Assembly: GCA_900552915.1 (NCBI GenBank)
Contig: USBS01000035.1
Span: forward strand, 1 to 15,759
Direction: 5' to 3'
Source of the DNA: an uncultured Sutterella sp.
GTDB taxonomy: Bacteria > Pseudomonadota > Gammaproteobacteria > Burkholderiales > Burkholderiaceae_F
DNA: 15,759 bases
In this document: piece by piece, positions 1 through 7,277 of the stretch
How positions within the stretch are numbered: the first letter of the stretch is position 1
Layout of the letters: each line of letters starts with the position of its first letter
Notes under the pieces: generated by a model
Told to the model about the DNA's origin: nothing
The model's input: only the letters and a program-made list of their open reading frames with translations
Databases searched by the model: none
Translations under genes and position numbers: made by a program

Positions 1-66
1 CTGACGATGTCAGAATCCTCACTTATGGAGTGTCAGAATAGCGTTGCGCTAACACATGGAGCCACA
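1..66. repeat. Left flank with two direct copies of TGTCAGAAT
   Basis: This stretch precedes the first CRISPR repeat and does not resemble the repeat. The nonamer TGTCAGAAT occurs at 8-16 and again at 31-39, 23 bp apart. Paired short direct repeats starting with TGT are reminiscent of the ends of IS21-like elements, so this could be a remnant of an insertion sequence abutting the array. It could also simply be leader or flank sequence. No transposase is visible and the rest of any element would lie outside the window. Confidence 0.3.
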
Positions 67-1290
67 GTTCTGGCTAAAGCCCATTTCCTAACCTAGAATT
101 TCGCGAGCTTTGAAGGCAAACCGGTGGTCATTGTTCTGGCTAAAGCCCATTTCCTAACCTAGAATTTCGGCTCAAGACCGAAGGATTGGACTGGTAATGT
201 TCTGGCTAAAGCCCATTTCCTAACCTAGAATTTCCACATCGGCAGTCGGGATGGCTGCTCTCCAGTTCTGGCTAAAGCCCATTTCCTAACCTAGAATTTC
301 TGGTGCCTTTGTGACTGATAGCACTCACTTGTTCTGGCTAAAGCCCATTTCCTAACCTAGAATTTCATCAGCGCTTGGCTGGCCATAGCCGAGCGAGTTC
401 TGGCTAAAGCCCATTTCCTAACCTAGAATTTCAGTGACGCTCTGGGGCGGCATCAACGGCCAGTTCTGGCTAAAGCCCATTTCCTAACCTAGAATTTCAA
501 CGAGCGGTGTTTAGTGTCGTACCGACTAGTTCTGGCTAAAGCCCATTTCCTAACCTAGAATTTCTATGACCTTGTGCGCGATTGCTGCAAACTAGTTCTG
601 GCTAAAGCCCATTTCCTAACCTAGAATTTCATGCAAGCGCGCCTCTTACATGGATATTCTGTTCTGGCTAAAGCCCATTTCCTAACCTAGAATTTCTTGA
701 GGAGATTATCAAGGCCTACAACACGCGTTCTGGCTAAAGCCCATTTCCTAACCTAGAATTTCGAACGTGCGAATGTACAAATTATCCATGAAGTTCTGGC
801 TAAAGCCCATTTCCTAACCTAGAATTTCTTCCGTGCCAGTGAAGAAGTGAACCGGCTTGTTCTGGCTAAAGCCCATTTCCTAACCTAGAATTTCTATGCG
901 CGTTCGGACAAGCAGAATAGTAGTGTTCTGGCTAAAGCCCATTTCCTAACCTAGAATTTCTGGCTCTGGCATGAATGTTGGTGGAGTTCAGTTCTGGCTA
1001 AAGCCCATTTCCTAACCTAGAATTTCATCATCAATTGCCTCATCAAAAGAAAGCCAGTTCTGGCTAAAGCCCATTTCCTAACCTAGAATTTCCTTAACAT
1101 TTGTGAAATCGTGACCTTTTGAGTTCTGGCTAAAGCCCATTTCCTAACCTAGAATTTCCACTGCCCACCGGCACAAGTGTCTGGAACGGTTCTGGCTAAA
1201 GCCCATTTCCTAACCTAGAATTTCATGCGGGCTTCAATGCCAGTCATGATCTGCGTTCTGGCTAAAGCCCATTTCCTAACCTAGAATTTC
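67..1290 (+). CRISPR. Type II-C CRISPR array, 19 repeats and 18 spacers
   Basis: The 36-bp repeat begins GTTCTGGCTAAAGCCC and ends CCTAGAATTTC, and it recurs every 66 bp from 67 to 1255. All 19 copies read as identical and all 18 spacers are exactly 30 bp, typical of type II arrays. The strand is assigned from the tracrRNA: repeat positions 10-28 are perfectly complementary to the anti-repeat at 5752-5770, so crRNAs are read on the plus strand, towards cas2 and opposite to the cas genes. Because no terminal repeat is degenerate, the older end cannot be told from the repeats. No spacer has an evident match elsewhere in this window by eye. From the last repeat to the cas2 stop codon (1291-1359) I see no convincing terminator. 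Confidence 0.98.
94..99 (+). promoter_or_regulatory. -10-like hexamer inside each CRISPR repeat (first copy given)
   Basis: Repeat positions 28-33 read TAGAAT, five of six bases of the sigma-70 -10 consensus, and the same hexamer recurs in all 19 repeats. A weak -35-like CTGGCT lies 18 bp upstream at repeat positions 4-9. In Neisseria type II-C loci the 3' end of each repeat carries a -10 box and each crRNA has its own promoter (established knowledge). The placement here suggests the same arrangement, with transcription starting a few bases into each spacer. Promoter activity is inferred. Confidence 0.5.
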
Positions 1291-1359
1291 AGACAGAACC
1301 GCAATACCTTGATATTAAATGAGAAAACAAGACAAACACGATCGATTTTTTCCATAATT

Positions 1360-1686
1360 TCAGAACAATTCAAGCTGGTTTGGCACGTTTTTCAGCGCCA
1401 TGTTGATGCGATTCTGAAAAGTTGTGATGCGCTTAAATTGAGCGTCTGTGATTTTAAGAATGCTCACTTGTCCCTGAGCCGGCAGTGCTGCTCTGACTCG
1501 CCGAAAGATCGTGCTACTTTTTTCCTGGCTGGTGCAAAATTTAGCGTAAACGCTCAATTGACATTTCAAGAAACCGAGGTCCAACAAATACAGACGGAAG
1601 TTGTTGGCCTTTTTCCTTTGTTCTTTGGTTCTGACAGGCAGGTCAAACATCACTATCAGCCACATAAGCCTATAACCGGAAATCAC
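1360..1686 (-). CDS. cas2: CRISPR-associated endoribonuclease Cas2
   Basis: This 108-residue protein is the Cas2 subunit, which bridges two Cas1 dimers in the Cas1-Cas2 spacer integration complex. The ferredoxin-like core strand WLIVMFDLPV near residues 9-18 carries the conserved Asp, and RTKEQRKKANNFRLYLLDLG follows as in type II-C Cas2 proteins. The assigned start is a GTG at 1684-1686 whose bases overlap the TGA stop of cas1 (1683-1685), which implies translational coupling. An ATG seven codons downstream (Met8) is the alternative start. It is the last gene of the cas9-cas1-cas2 operon and ends 69 bp from the array. Length is normal for the family. Confidence 0.95.
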   Translation of the reverse strand: MISGYRLMWLIVMFDLPVRTKEQRKKANNFRLYLLDLGFLKCQLSVYAKFCTSQEKSSTIFRRVRAALPAQGQVSILKITDAQFKRITTFQNRINMALKNVPNQLELF

Positions 1687-2609
1687 GAGTTTTTCTCTCG
1701 AAGATCATCAAAAATAAAACCTTCAGGCAAGTCTAATTTTGTTCGCTCTTCTGTGAAAATCTGCGCCAAGGAAGCCGCCAATTGTTGCATCGCAACCGAC
1801 ACCGGCGTTCGCCCTGTTGGGCATCTCATATCGACGTGTAACACCGATACCAAAGCCTTTTTACCTTCAGGCGTGAGCTCAGAGTCGACCTCAGGTTTGA
1901 GTAGTGCAACCTTTGCATCCACTAGTGGACGAAACGGTTCCATTAGATCATCAACCAACCTCTGACTATTCCCATCATTGCAGTGGTGAACGCCCACACT
2001 CGGGTGTAGTCCAGCAGCAATAACTCCACGAGCCATGGCTGAGCGCAGGATCGTGTATCCGTAGTTCAAAAAAACGTTTGCCCCTGCTGCGAGCCTATCT
2101 CGCCTAAAGTCATCGCCAAATAATGCCGACCAATAAAATCGAGCGGCAAGAGCTTCACGATTATCAGGGTCTCCGCTACGTACGTCGCGTGCGTAGTTTT
2201 CCATTGCCCCATGAGGTTTGCCAAACATCCGTAATACCTGTGCCTGCATCAAGATCTTGCTACGAACAATTGCAGCCCAAACGTTTTTCTTTCTCGGTAA
2301 CGAGGCGTTGAGCTGACACTCCATCCGCTTGGCCTGCAAATGGTGCCCTTCTAAGGGCCAAAGAAAAGCTACAGGTACATGTCGATCTGAAGATAAAACG
2401 AAAGGCACTCCCCGATCAGCCAAAGCTTCCAGGATGTTGTTGGTATAGGACACCCCATGAGCGTTGACGATCACCGCCAAGATATCGTCGAGCGGGATAC
2501 GACCAATCTCCTGCCACGGTCCCGGGCCCTTGCTTTGAATCAGCAAAAAGCCTCTGTAAACCGACAGATGTCGATTGTCGTTCCCTACTTCGACGATACG
2601 CCCCAACAT
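1683..2609 (-). CDS. cas1: CRISPR-associated endonuclease/integrase Cas1
   Basis: This 308-residue Cas1 is the metal-dependent integrase that inserts new spacers at the array. The expected active-site elements are visible: Glu152 in NREALAARFYW, His209 at the end of GLHPSVGVHH, and Glu224 in DDLMEPFRP. The N-terminal beta domain (about 1-75) includes DDILAVIVNAHGVSYTNNIL, typical of type II Cas1. The ATG at 2607-2609 lies only 4 bp after the cas9 stop codon, and the 3' end overlaps the GTG of cas2, so all three genes are surely one transcript. No cas4 or csn2 gene is present between cas9 and the array, which supports subtype II-C rather than II-A or II-B. Confidence 0.97.
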   Translation of the reverse strand: MLGRIVEVGNDNRHLSVYRGFLLIQSKGPGPWQEIGRIPLDDILAVIVNAHGVSYTNNILEALADRGVPFVLSSDRHVPVAFLWPLEGHHLQAKRMECQLNASLPRKKNVWAAIVRSKILMQAQVLRMFGKPHGAMENYARDVRSGDPDNREALAARFYWSALFGDDFRRDRLAAGANVFLNYGYTILRSAMARGVIAAGLHPSVGVHHCNDGNSQRLVDDLMEPFRPLVDAKVALLKPEVDSELTPEGKKALVSVLHVDMRCPTGRTPVSVAMQQLAASLAQIFTEERTKLDLPEGFIFDDLREKNS

Positions 2610-2613
2610 ACGA

Positions 2614-5600
2614 CTAATACCCCAATCGGTGAATTCTTACCTGGCCTGCTGGACTTACCGTAACCCGTTGGGCATGCAACTTCTGGAGACCAGAAACTGT
2701 CTTTCTCAGATAATCTATTGTGTCTTTCGAATCTGTTTCTCTAACGCGGGCACTAACGTTAGCTTCATTTATCCCAGCAAGCTCAACCATGCCGTCTGAT
2801 CTGAACTTCTGAACAATATAATTTCGATAGCCATCATCTAGTTTCAATCGCAAAACATCACCTTTGAGCAACCTCATAATTAAGGGCTTGCCAGTTCTAG
2901 ACAACTTTTCTCTTAGAAAGTCCTTCCCCTTCGTTCGTACTATCCGATAAGCGTCAAAGGTCGAAATGACATCGGCAACCCATGCTCCTTTATCGTTCAG
3001 GACAATTTCTACACAGTAGTTGCTGTTCCCTTTGAAGCCTTTATAGGCTCTAGGCGTACCATCCTCATTAATACCATGACGCCAGGTGGCTTTTGCGCAG
3101 GCAATCGGAATAACCTGTAGTTTTTGAACAGTTCTGACCCCATCCTTCCTATAAACAACGTTTCCGTCTTTTCTGATACCGTACGCAGTAGCGTCATGCA
3201 TCTGCCCTTCGTACGAATGATCAGGCTTGTGGCTAACCACAATTCGCTCAATTGCACGCTGCACCGAAAGTCGGTAGGTTGCCCAAGGCAGAGGTATATC
3301 CTGAAGCAAACGCTGTCCTTCCTCGTTGTTCTGCGCGGCTCTAGTGGCAATCTTCTGCAACAGGCTACGGTCCGTCACAGCAATTACGCAGGCGTCGATA
3401 GCATGATGTCTGTGATCATCACGATTTTTTGCGTTCGTATCATTCAAGATGCGATTAAGGCCATACTTTGCTCTTAACATCGAAGTCAGCCGCCCCGGAA
3501 TAACCATTGTCTTCTGGGGACAAATCAACTCAAGGTACTCCTTGGAAATGCGGCACAAATACTGTGTATCAGTAAGCATTCGAGCTGTGAAGTCCTTGAA
3601 ATCGCGTAGCCAGACTTCGTAGCCATCCTCGGCAAAGCGGAAGCGTTTCGATGTTGGCAAGTGTTCCGCTCTAGCCAGAATATCGTCGTAACTTAAGCCG
3701 TTCTTTTCGAAGATATCCCTAGCCTCCCAAGGCGTACGATTTCCTTTGATGCGATTGGCAAAGCGATAGGACACCGTCTTGTTGCTCATGGAATCGTCAA
3801 GCGTTCGCGAGTACGGCAGAATGTGCTCAATTTCTATCTCTTCCGAAAAGAGACTCGCAGCACTGATCTGCTTGCCGGTGTACGGGCAACGTCTGTCGAG
3901 AGCGTTGTCGCCAAGCTCTTCCCACAAAAGCCACTTTTCAATATCCTCCCGACTGACCAAGGCTTCGTTACATCCCAGGATTTCCGCAACCGCATGAGTT
4001 GCTGCCGCGTTTTTCTCCTTGTTTTGGTTTTGCTTGCGCTGAACCTCAAGTTTCTGATCGCGAGACATTTTCAGTTCACGGGCGAGTTCAACCACAATTT
4101 CCGCGGGTTTCCCATAAGTCCTGATCAACTCATTGACAACTTTGCGGAGTTCATTGAGCCCCACGTGCACTGTGGGATTGGCAATTTTGCCGTAACGAAT
4201 TTCATCAGGATCCGACGGATCGTTGGTACCGAACCCGACATGCCGAGTCAAAGCCTCTCCGTAGTAGGGGAGCTCATACATGACTTCACCAGTTTGATGC
4301 AAAAGATCAAGTGAGCTGTGCGATTCAAATCCTGCCTTCTGTACGGCATCACTGTAGACAATAACTTCGCTCTTGAGGACAGGAACAATTTGGGCCAACG
4401 CCTTGCGGGAAAGACTTCCATAGCCGGAAGGTAAAGTAACTTGCGACAACCTGGTAGCCAATTCACAAGAGAAGCCATATTTCTGATGCAACTGGTTAAT
4501 CAGATCGCTCTCCGACTCCACGGTCAACAACAGGTCAACAATCTCGTCCTGCTTTTCGAGGTCGTACTTGAACCACTCCGAACCGATTAATTTTTTCGAA
4601 CCTAATATCGCTGCAGTTTCGTTACCTTTGAGTTCAGTTCTTCCCGCATCCTCAAGATTAAACTGCCCTTCATATCCGATTTTGCTGCGCATTTGCTCAA
4701 AGGTGCGCTTCTTAGACTTATTTAAGTCTTCAGCTAAAACATTTCGTTCTTCAAGAGAAAGCGGGATACTTCGAAGATTGACATCAAGTTTTTTCAGATT
4801 ATTGAGCTCTTGGTAAATCCGAAATTCCTGTTGGCTCGGTAGCGCTAGTGGCGCGCGTTCTTCATCGGGCAACAACGTGCAACGTCCGGGCTTAACAGGT
4901 CGCAGATCGCGCTGGAAAAAGATCGTGTCGTAAAGCCGCTCTTTTTTATCATCGGAAAAGAGTGTTGGGTTAAGAGAGGACTGTTTTTCCCAAATCAAGC
5001 AGAATTCATTCTGGATCAGCTCTCGATCCAAATAAAAATCGTATTGCTTGGTGTTCTTTGTCCTGCCGTTTTGTTGCACCTCAACCTGACGAATTCGAGA
5101 GCGCACAGGTAGGCGACGCAGTTGCCGATCCGCGAACATCTCACCAACGGTTCGGTACCCTTTCTTTTCTAGAATAGCTTTTGTCTGCTTAATTGCATCC
5201 TTCAGCAATCCGGTTTCGCTACTCTTCTGGTCTGTTCGGCGGTTTGACTTAAAACCACGCCTTTGAGCCAAATGAAAAATTGCACGTCCGAATTCGTAAG
5301 GAGTCAGTTTTTCATCCAGAGCCTTTCGGCGGATTTCATAAGGGTTAAGAATTTCTAGTTTGCGGCGCGCTTGCGGATCTTGAGGAAAGAAACCAAATTG
5401 AACCAGATCATTAATCAATCTATTCTTGCGTCGCTTCGTTCTATCCTGCGTTCGACGTTGCTGACGTGCTTGACGTCTGACAGATGCCAACGACTGCCCG
5501 TTCTTGGGGTTACGACTGTCTGAAAAAATACGTACGCCGGCTTTAATGACAGCACAAGGATCTCCCTGGGCATTAAGCCGCAACATCGCCCAACCGATTG

Positions 5601-5652
5601 ACGTACTGCCAATATCAAGTCCCAAGCGATAGACCATCTTGTTTTCAGACAT
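2614..5652 (-). CDS. cas9: CRISPR-associated endonuclease Cas9, compact type II-C
   Basis: This RNA-guided double-strand DNA endonuclease has 1012 residues, within the compact II-C size range. RuvC-I is at the N-terminus (RLGLDIGSTSIGWAML, catalytic Asp13), followed by an Arg-rich bridge helix (about 55-80). RuvC-II has EIVVELARELK with Glu522. The HNH nuclease spans about 580-650, with CPYTGKQI and EIEHILPYS (His610) and Asn624 in SMSNKTV. RuvC-III has HHAIDAC (His749/His750, Asp753). The C-terminal 200 residues form the WED/PAM-interacting region, the least conserved part. All nuclease residues are intact, so the protein should cut both strands. The ATG at 5652 follows a purine-rich AAGGAATGAAG ribosome-binding region. 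A Met at residue 6 is a less likely start. It is the first gene of the operon, divergent from the tracrRNA gene. Confidence 0.98.
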   Translation of the reverse strand: MSENKMVYRLGLDIGSTSIGWAMLRLNAQGDPCAVIKAGVRIFSDSRNPKNGQSLASVRRQARQQRRTQDRTKRRKNRLINDLVQFGFFPQDPQARRKLEILNPYEIRRKALDEKLTPYEFGRAIFHLAQRRGFKSNRRTDQKSSETGLLKDAIKQTKAILEKKGYRTVGEMFADRQLRRLPVRSRIRQVEVQQNGRTKNTKQYDFYLDRELIQNEFCLIWEKQSSLNPTLFSDDKKERLYDTIFFQRDLRPVKPGRCTLLPDEERAPLALPSQQEFRIYQELNNLKKLDVNLRSIPLSLEERNVLAEDLNKSKKRTFEQMRSKIGYEGQFNLEDAGRTELKGNETAAILGSKKLIGSEWFKYDLEKQDEIVDLLLTVESESDLINQLHQKYGFSCELATRLSQVTLPSGYGSLSRKALAQIVPVLKSEVIVYSDAVQKAGFESHSSLDLLHQTGEVMYELPYYGEALTRHVGFGTNDPSDPDEIRYGKIANPTVHVGLNELRKVVNELIRTYGKPAEIVVELARELKMSRDQKLEVQRKQNQNKEKNAAATHAVAEILGCNEALVSREDIEKWLLWEELGDNALDRRCPYTGKQISAASLFSEEIEIEHILPYSRTLDDSMSNKTVSYRFANRIKGNRTPWEARDIFEKNGLSYDDILARAEHLPTSKRFRFAEDGYEVWLRDFKDFTARMLTDTQYLCRISKEYLELICPQKTMVIPGRLTSMLRAKYGLNRILNDTNAKNRDDHRHHAIDACVIAVTDRSLLQKIATRAAQNNEEGQRLLQDIPLPWATYRLSVQRAIERIVVSHKPDHSYEGQMHDATAYGIRKDGNVVYRKDGVRTVQKLQVIPIACAKATWRHGINEDGTPRAYKGFKGNSNYCVEIVLNDKGAWVADVISTFDAYRIVRTKGKDFLREKLSRTGKPLIMRLLKGDVLRLKLDDGYRNYIVQKFRSDGMVELAGINEANVSARVRETDSKDTIDYLRKTVSGLQKLHAQRVTVSPAGQVRIHRLGY

Positions 5653-5697
5653 TTCTTCATTCCTTTCAACGTGAAGTTATCCGTTCTCTCACTCACT

Positions 5698-5726
5698 AAG
5701 CTAGGAGAATTTGACGGAAGCGTCAA
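5698..5726 (-). promoter_or_regulatory. Predicted promoter of the cas9-cas1-cas2 operon
   Basis: Read on the minus strand, TTGACG (5726-5721) is a five-of-six match to the -35 box. It is followed after 17 bp by TAGCTT (5703-5698), a poor -10 box with three of six matches. The predicted start near 5691 would leave a leader of about 40 nt before the cas9 ATG. The -35 box is one arm of a palindrome shared with the tracrRNA promoter. The weak -10 suggests low basal cas9 expression compared with tracrRNA. Confidence 0.5.
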
Positions 5727-5739
5727 CAACAGCTACAAT
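5711..5739 (+). promoter_or_regulatory. Predicted tracrRNA promoter
   Basis: TTGACG (5711-5716), a spacer of exactly 17 bp and TACAAT (5734-5739) form a strong sigma-70-type promoter, five of six matches in each box. Transcription would begin near 5746, just ahead of the anti-repeat. The -35 box is the left arm of the palindrome TTGACGGAAGCGTCAA (5711-5726), whose right arm serves as the -35 of cas9 on the other strand. Confidence 0.75.
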
Positions 5740-5745
5740 CGAACC

Positions 5746-5830
5746 GAAATCAGGTTAGGAAATGGGCTTTTTCCATTAACAAGCTGAAAAATGCAACAGA
5801 TGAGAGGTCGCTATAGGCGGCCTCTTTTTT
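5746..5830 (+). ncRNA. tracrRNA of the type II-C CRISPR-Cas locus
   Basis: The sequence AGGTTAGGAAATGGGCTTT at 5752-5770 is the perfect reverse complement of repeat positions 10-28. Pairing can resume in the lower stem: 5773-5775 (CCA) with repeat 5-7 and 5778-5780 (AAC) with repeat 1-3, separated by small internal loops or bulges, as in known crRNA:tracrRNA duplexes. A short nexus-like segment follows (about 5781-5800, AAGCTGAAAAATGCAAC), then a terminator hairpin at 5803-5825 and a T run. A promoter lies immediately upstream. The product of about 85 nt would guide RNase III processing of the crRNA and load Cas9. The 5' end is inferred from the promoter. Confidence 0.9.
5803..5830 (+). terminator. 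Rho-independent terminator of tracrRNA
   Basis: A stem of nine pairs, AGAGGTCGC (5803-5811) with GCGGCCTCT (5817-5825) and including one G-U pair, encloses a 5-nt loop. A run of T (5825-5830) follows. It ends the tracrRNA and would also form its 3' stem-loop. Confidence 0.85.
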
Positions 5831-6041
5831 CGTCTTAAGTCTGCATTTTTCTCGCATCGTCACAATCCCGGTAAAAGTAGAAACTAATGCCAAGAGCATA
5901 ACCTTTTTTGGATCCTAAAGAAAACAAATTGATCAGAAGTTTTATTCTGACAACCAATTCAATTCTTCATAAGGCAGAAAGTTTTCTCAGCAATCAGCTT
6001 TGTCGCCTATAAAACACAATTCTTTTGATTGTGCCAAAACA

Positions 6042-6060
6042 TGCGTCAATTTCCGACTCA
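6042..6060 (+). promoter_or_regulatory. Operator A, 19-bp dyad upstream of the WYL gene
   Basis: TGCGTCAATTTCCGACTCA matches the cluster-wide dyad TGCGTC-N7-GACGCA with one mismatch in the right arm. Its left ten bases, through the central AATTTCC, are identical to operator B. The position, about 206 bp ahead of the WYL start codon, suggests autoregulation. Confidence 0.7.
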
Positions 6061-6252
6061 TGTGAACATAACCGATTGGCAAAGAGACAAAAATTCTGTC
6101 GACGCTACGGTTGCGGTGCCTTTTCGTCACAGCTGTACAGGTTACTCACAAGCTTTTAATGTAAGTTCTGTTGTCTACCTCAAACTCAATATTCCGACAG
6201 CAAACGTCGCAAGCCAGCCTTCTGCGCTACACTCGCCTCCTATACAAACCTC

Positions 6253-6258
6253 AGGAGG
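6253..6258 (+). promoter_or_regulatory. Ribosome-binding site fixing the WYL start
   Basis: A perfect AGGAGG ends 8 bp before the ATG at 6267. It selects this start over an in-frame TTG at 6171, which would add 32 residues unlike the family. Confidence 0.85.
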
Positions 6259-6266
6259 CCTGCGCC

Positions 6267-7277
6267 ATGGCTACAGTCGGAAGCGTCGAACGCGAAGCAC
6301 TGCTAATCATCAAAATTCTTGAGCATATTCCACGCAACAGTTGGATCTCCACTCAGGACCTGCAGCAGAGTCTGAACGAAAGCGGCTTTCCTCTGGAAAC
6401 ACGCCGCATTCAGCGTCTTCTCAAGAGCATCGCAGGATGTCCGGAGCTCGGCGTCGAGTGCCGCGACAAAGGAAAACCTTACGGGTATCGCCGCAGTCTG
6501 CCCGATTCCAACCTTTCGCAGAAAAATCTCAGGCCTCAGGAAAGCCTCCTTGTGCGTCTGGCCGAGGAATACCTCAAAAACCAAATCCCCGCTCCGGTCA
6601 TGAAGCCGCTGCAGAACCTTTTTGAACTTGCTCGCGAATCGCTCAAGGAATCGGGCTCTACAGCCCGACAGAAAGCGTGGCTGCAGAAGGTCGCCTTCGT
6701 ACCGGACTCCATCGCCCTGATGCCTCCGAGAATCCTGCCTCGTATTTTTGATGCGGTAAGCGAGGCACTTTATCGAGACAGCAAACTCGATCTGAAATAC
6801 ACAAACGCAGAAGGTCTGGAAAAAGAGCACACAGTTTCGCCGTTAGGGTTGATCCAACAGGATCAGCGCCTGTATCTGATCTGCAAATTTGACGGCTACG
6901 ACAATGTCCGACATTTGGCTCTGCACCGCATGAAGACGGCAAATGTGCTCGACTTCCCTGCCGAACGCCCGAAAAACTTTGCGCTCAAGGACTACATCAA
7001 CGCTCGTCACGTCAACTACAGCAACGGCGGTAAGGTCCTCTTCGTCGTGGAATTCGAAAGCCCGAAAACCAAGCTCATTCTTGAGGAAACACCCTTTAAC
7101 CGCACACAGGAGCTCATTGAGACGGCGGACGGCAAGTGGCGCCTGCAGGCCGTCATGGACGACACCGTCCTTTTGGACGGCTGGGTTGCATCCTGGAAAA
7201 CGGAAGCAAAGATCACTCGAGCCGAAAAGCGCCCGCTCGAAGGCGACGGCCCCGTGATCTCGCTGTTGCGTCAATAA
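6267..7277 (+). CDS. WYL-domain transcriptional regulator (wHTH-WYL-WCX)
   Basis: The protein has 336 residues. An N-terminal winged helix-turn-helix (about 8-75, ending KGKPYGYRR) would bind DNA. The WYL domain (about 155-225) shows the family signature with SPLGLIQQDQRLYLICKF and RHLALHRM, where QRLYL stands for the WYL triad. A WCX-type C-terminal extension covers about 250-330. WYL regulators such as BrxR and CapW control bacterial defence loci and are thought to sense nucleic-acid or nucleotide ligands (family knowledge). It is the only recognisable transcription factor in the window and has operator A upstream, so it is the best candidate to bind all six 19-bp dyads. Its stop codon overlaps the end of the convergent AAA+ gene by 7 bp. 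Confidence 0.92.
   Translation: MATVGSVEREALLIIKILEHIPRNSWISTQDLQQSLNESGFPLETRRIQRLLKSIAGCPELGVECRDKGKPYGYRRSLPDSNLSQKNLRPQESLLVRLAEEYLKNQIPAPVMKPLQNLFELARESLKESGSTARQKAWLQKVAFVPDSIALMPPRILPRIFDAVSEALYRDSKLDLKYTNAEGLEKEHTVSPLGLIQQDQRLYLICKFDGYDNVRHLALHRMKTANVLDFPAERPKNFALKDYINARHVNYSNGGKVLFVVEFESPKTKLILEETPFNRTQELIETADGKWRLQAVMDDTVLLDGWVASWKTEAKITRAEKRPLEGDGPVISLLRQ

Larger units (their letters stand above)
5831..6266. other. Intergenic region between tracrRNA and the WYL gene
   Basis: No supported gene lies in this 436-bp stretch. The part before 6041 is AT-rich and contains a small inverted repeat, TCAGAA-GTTTTA-TTCTGA (5933-5950), without a following T run. An operator lies at 6042-6060, leaving about 200 bp of untranslated leader before the WYL start codon. 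A CATAAC at 6067-6072 resembles a -10 box just past the operator. The leader also contains isolated fragments such as GACGC (6101-6105) that resemble operator half-sites but make no 19-bp dyad. I see no riboswitch-like fold by eye. Confidence 0.6.

Noticed and set aside
1291..1359. Terminator for cas2 or the array
   Set aside because: CGATCGATTTTTTCC has a T run, but its stem is too short to support a call.
1309..1965. 218-codon plus-strand frame opposite cas2 and cas1
   Set aside because: It is antisense to two well-recognised genes and shows no domain or coding character.
5944..5952. ATTCTGACA, the inverted form of the TGTCAGAAT repeat at the left edge
   Set aside because: A single nine-base match without a second copy or target duplication is too weak to propose that the CRISPR locus is bracketed by element ends.
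6171..6266. N-terminal extension of the WYL protein from a TTG
   Set aside because: A perfect AGGAGG sits 8 bp before the ATG at 6267, and the extra 32 residues look like random translation of leader DNA.
7267..7275. Operator half-site word TGCGTCAAT at the convergent end of the WYL and AAA+ genes
   Set aside because: It is within coding sequence, has no matching second arm in the 19-bp frame, and is not near a promoter. Probably chance.
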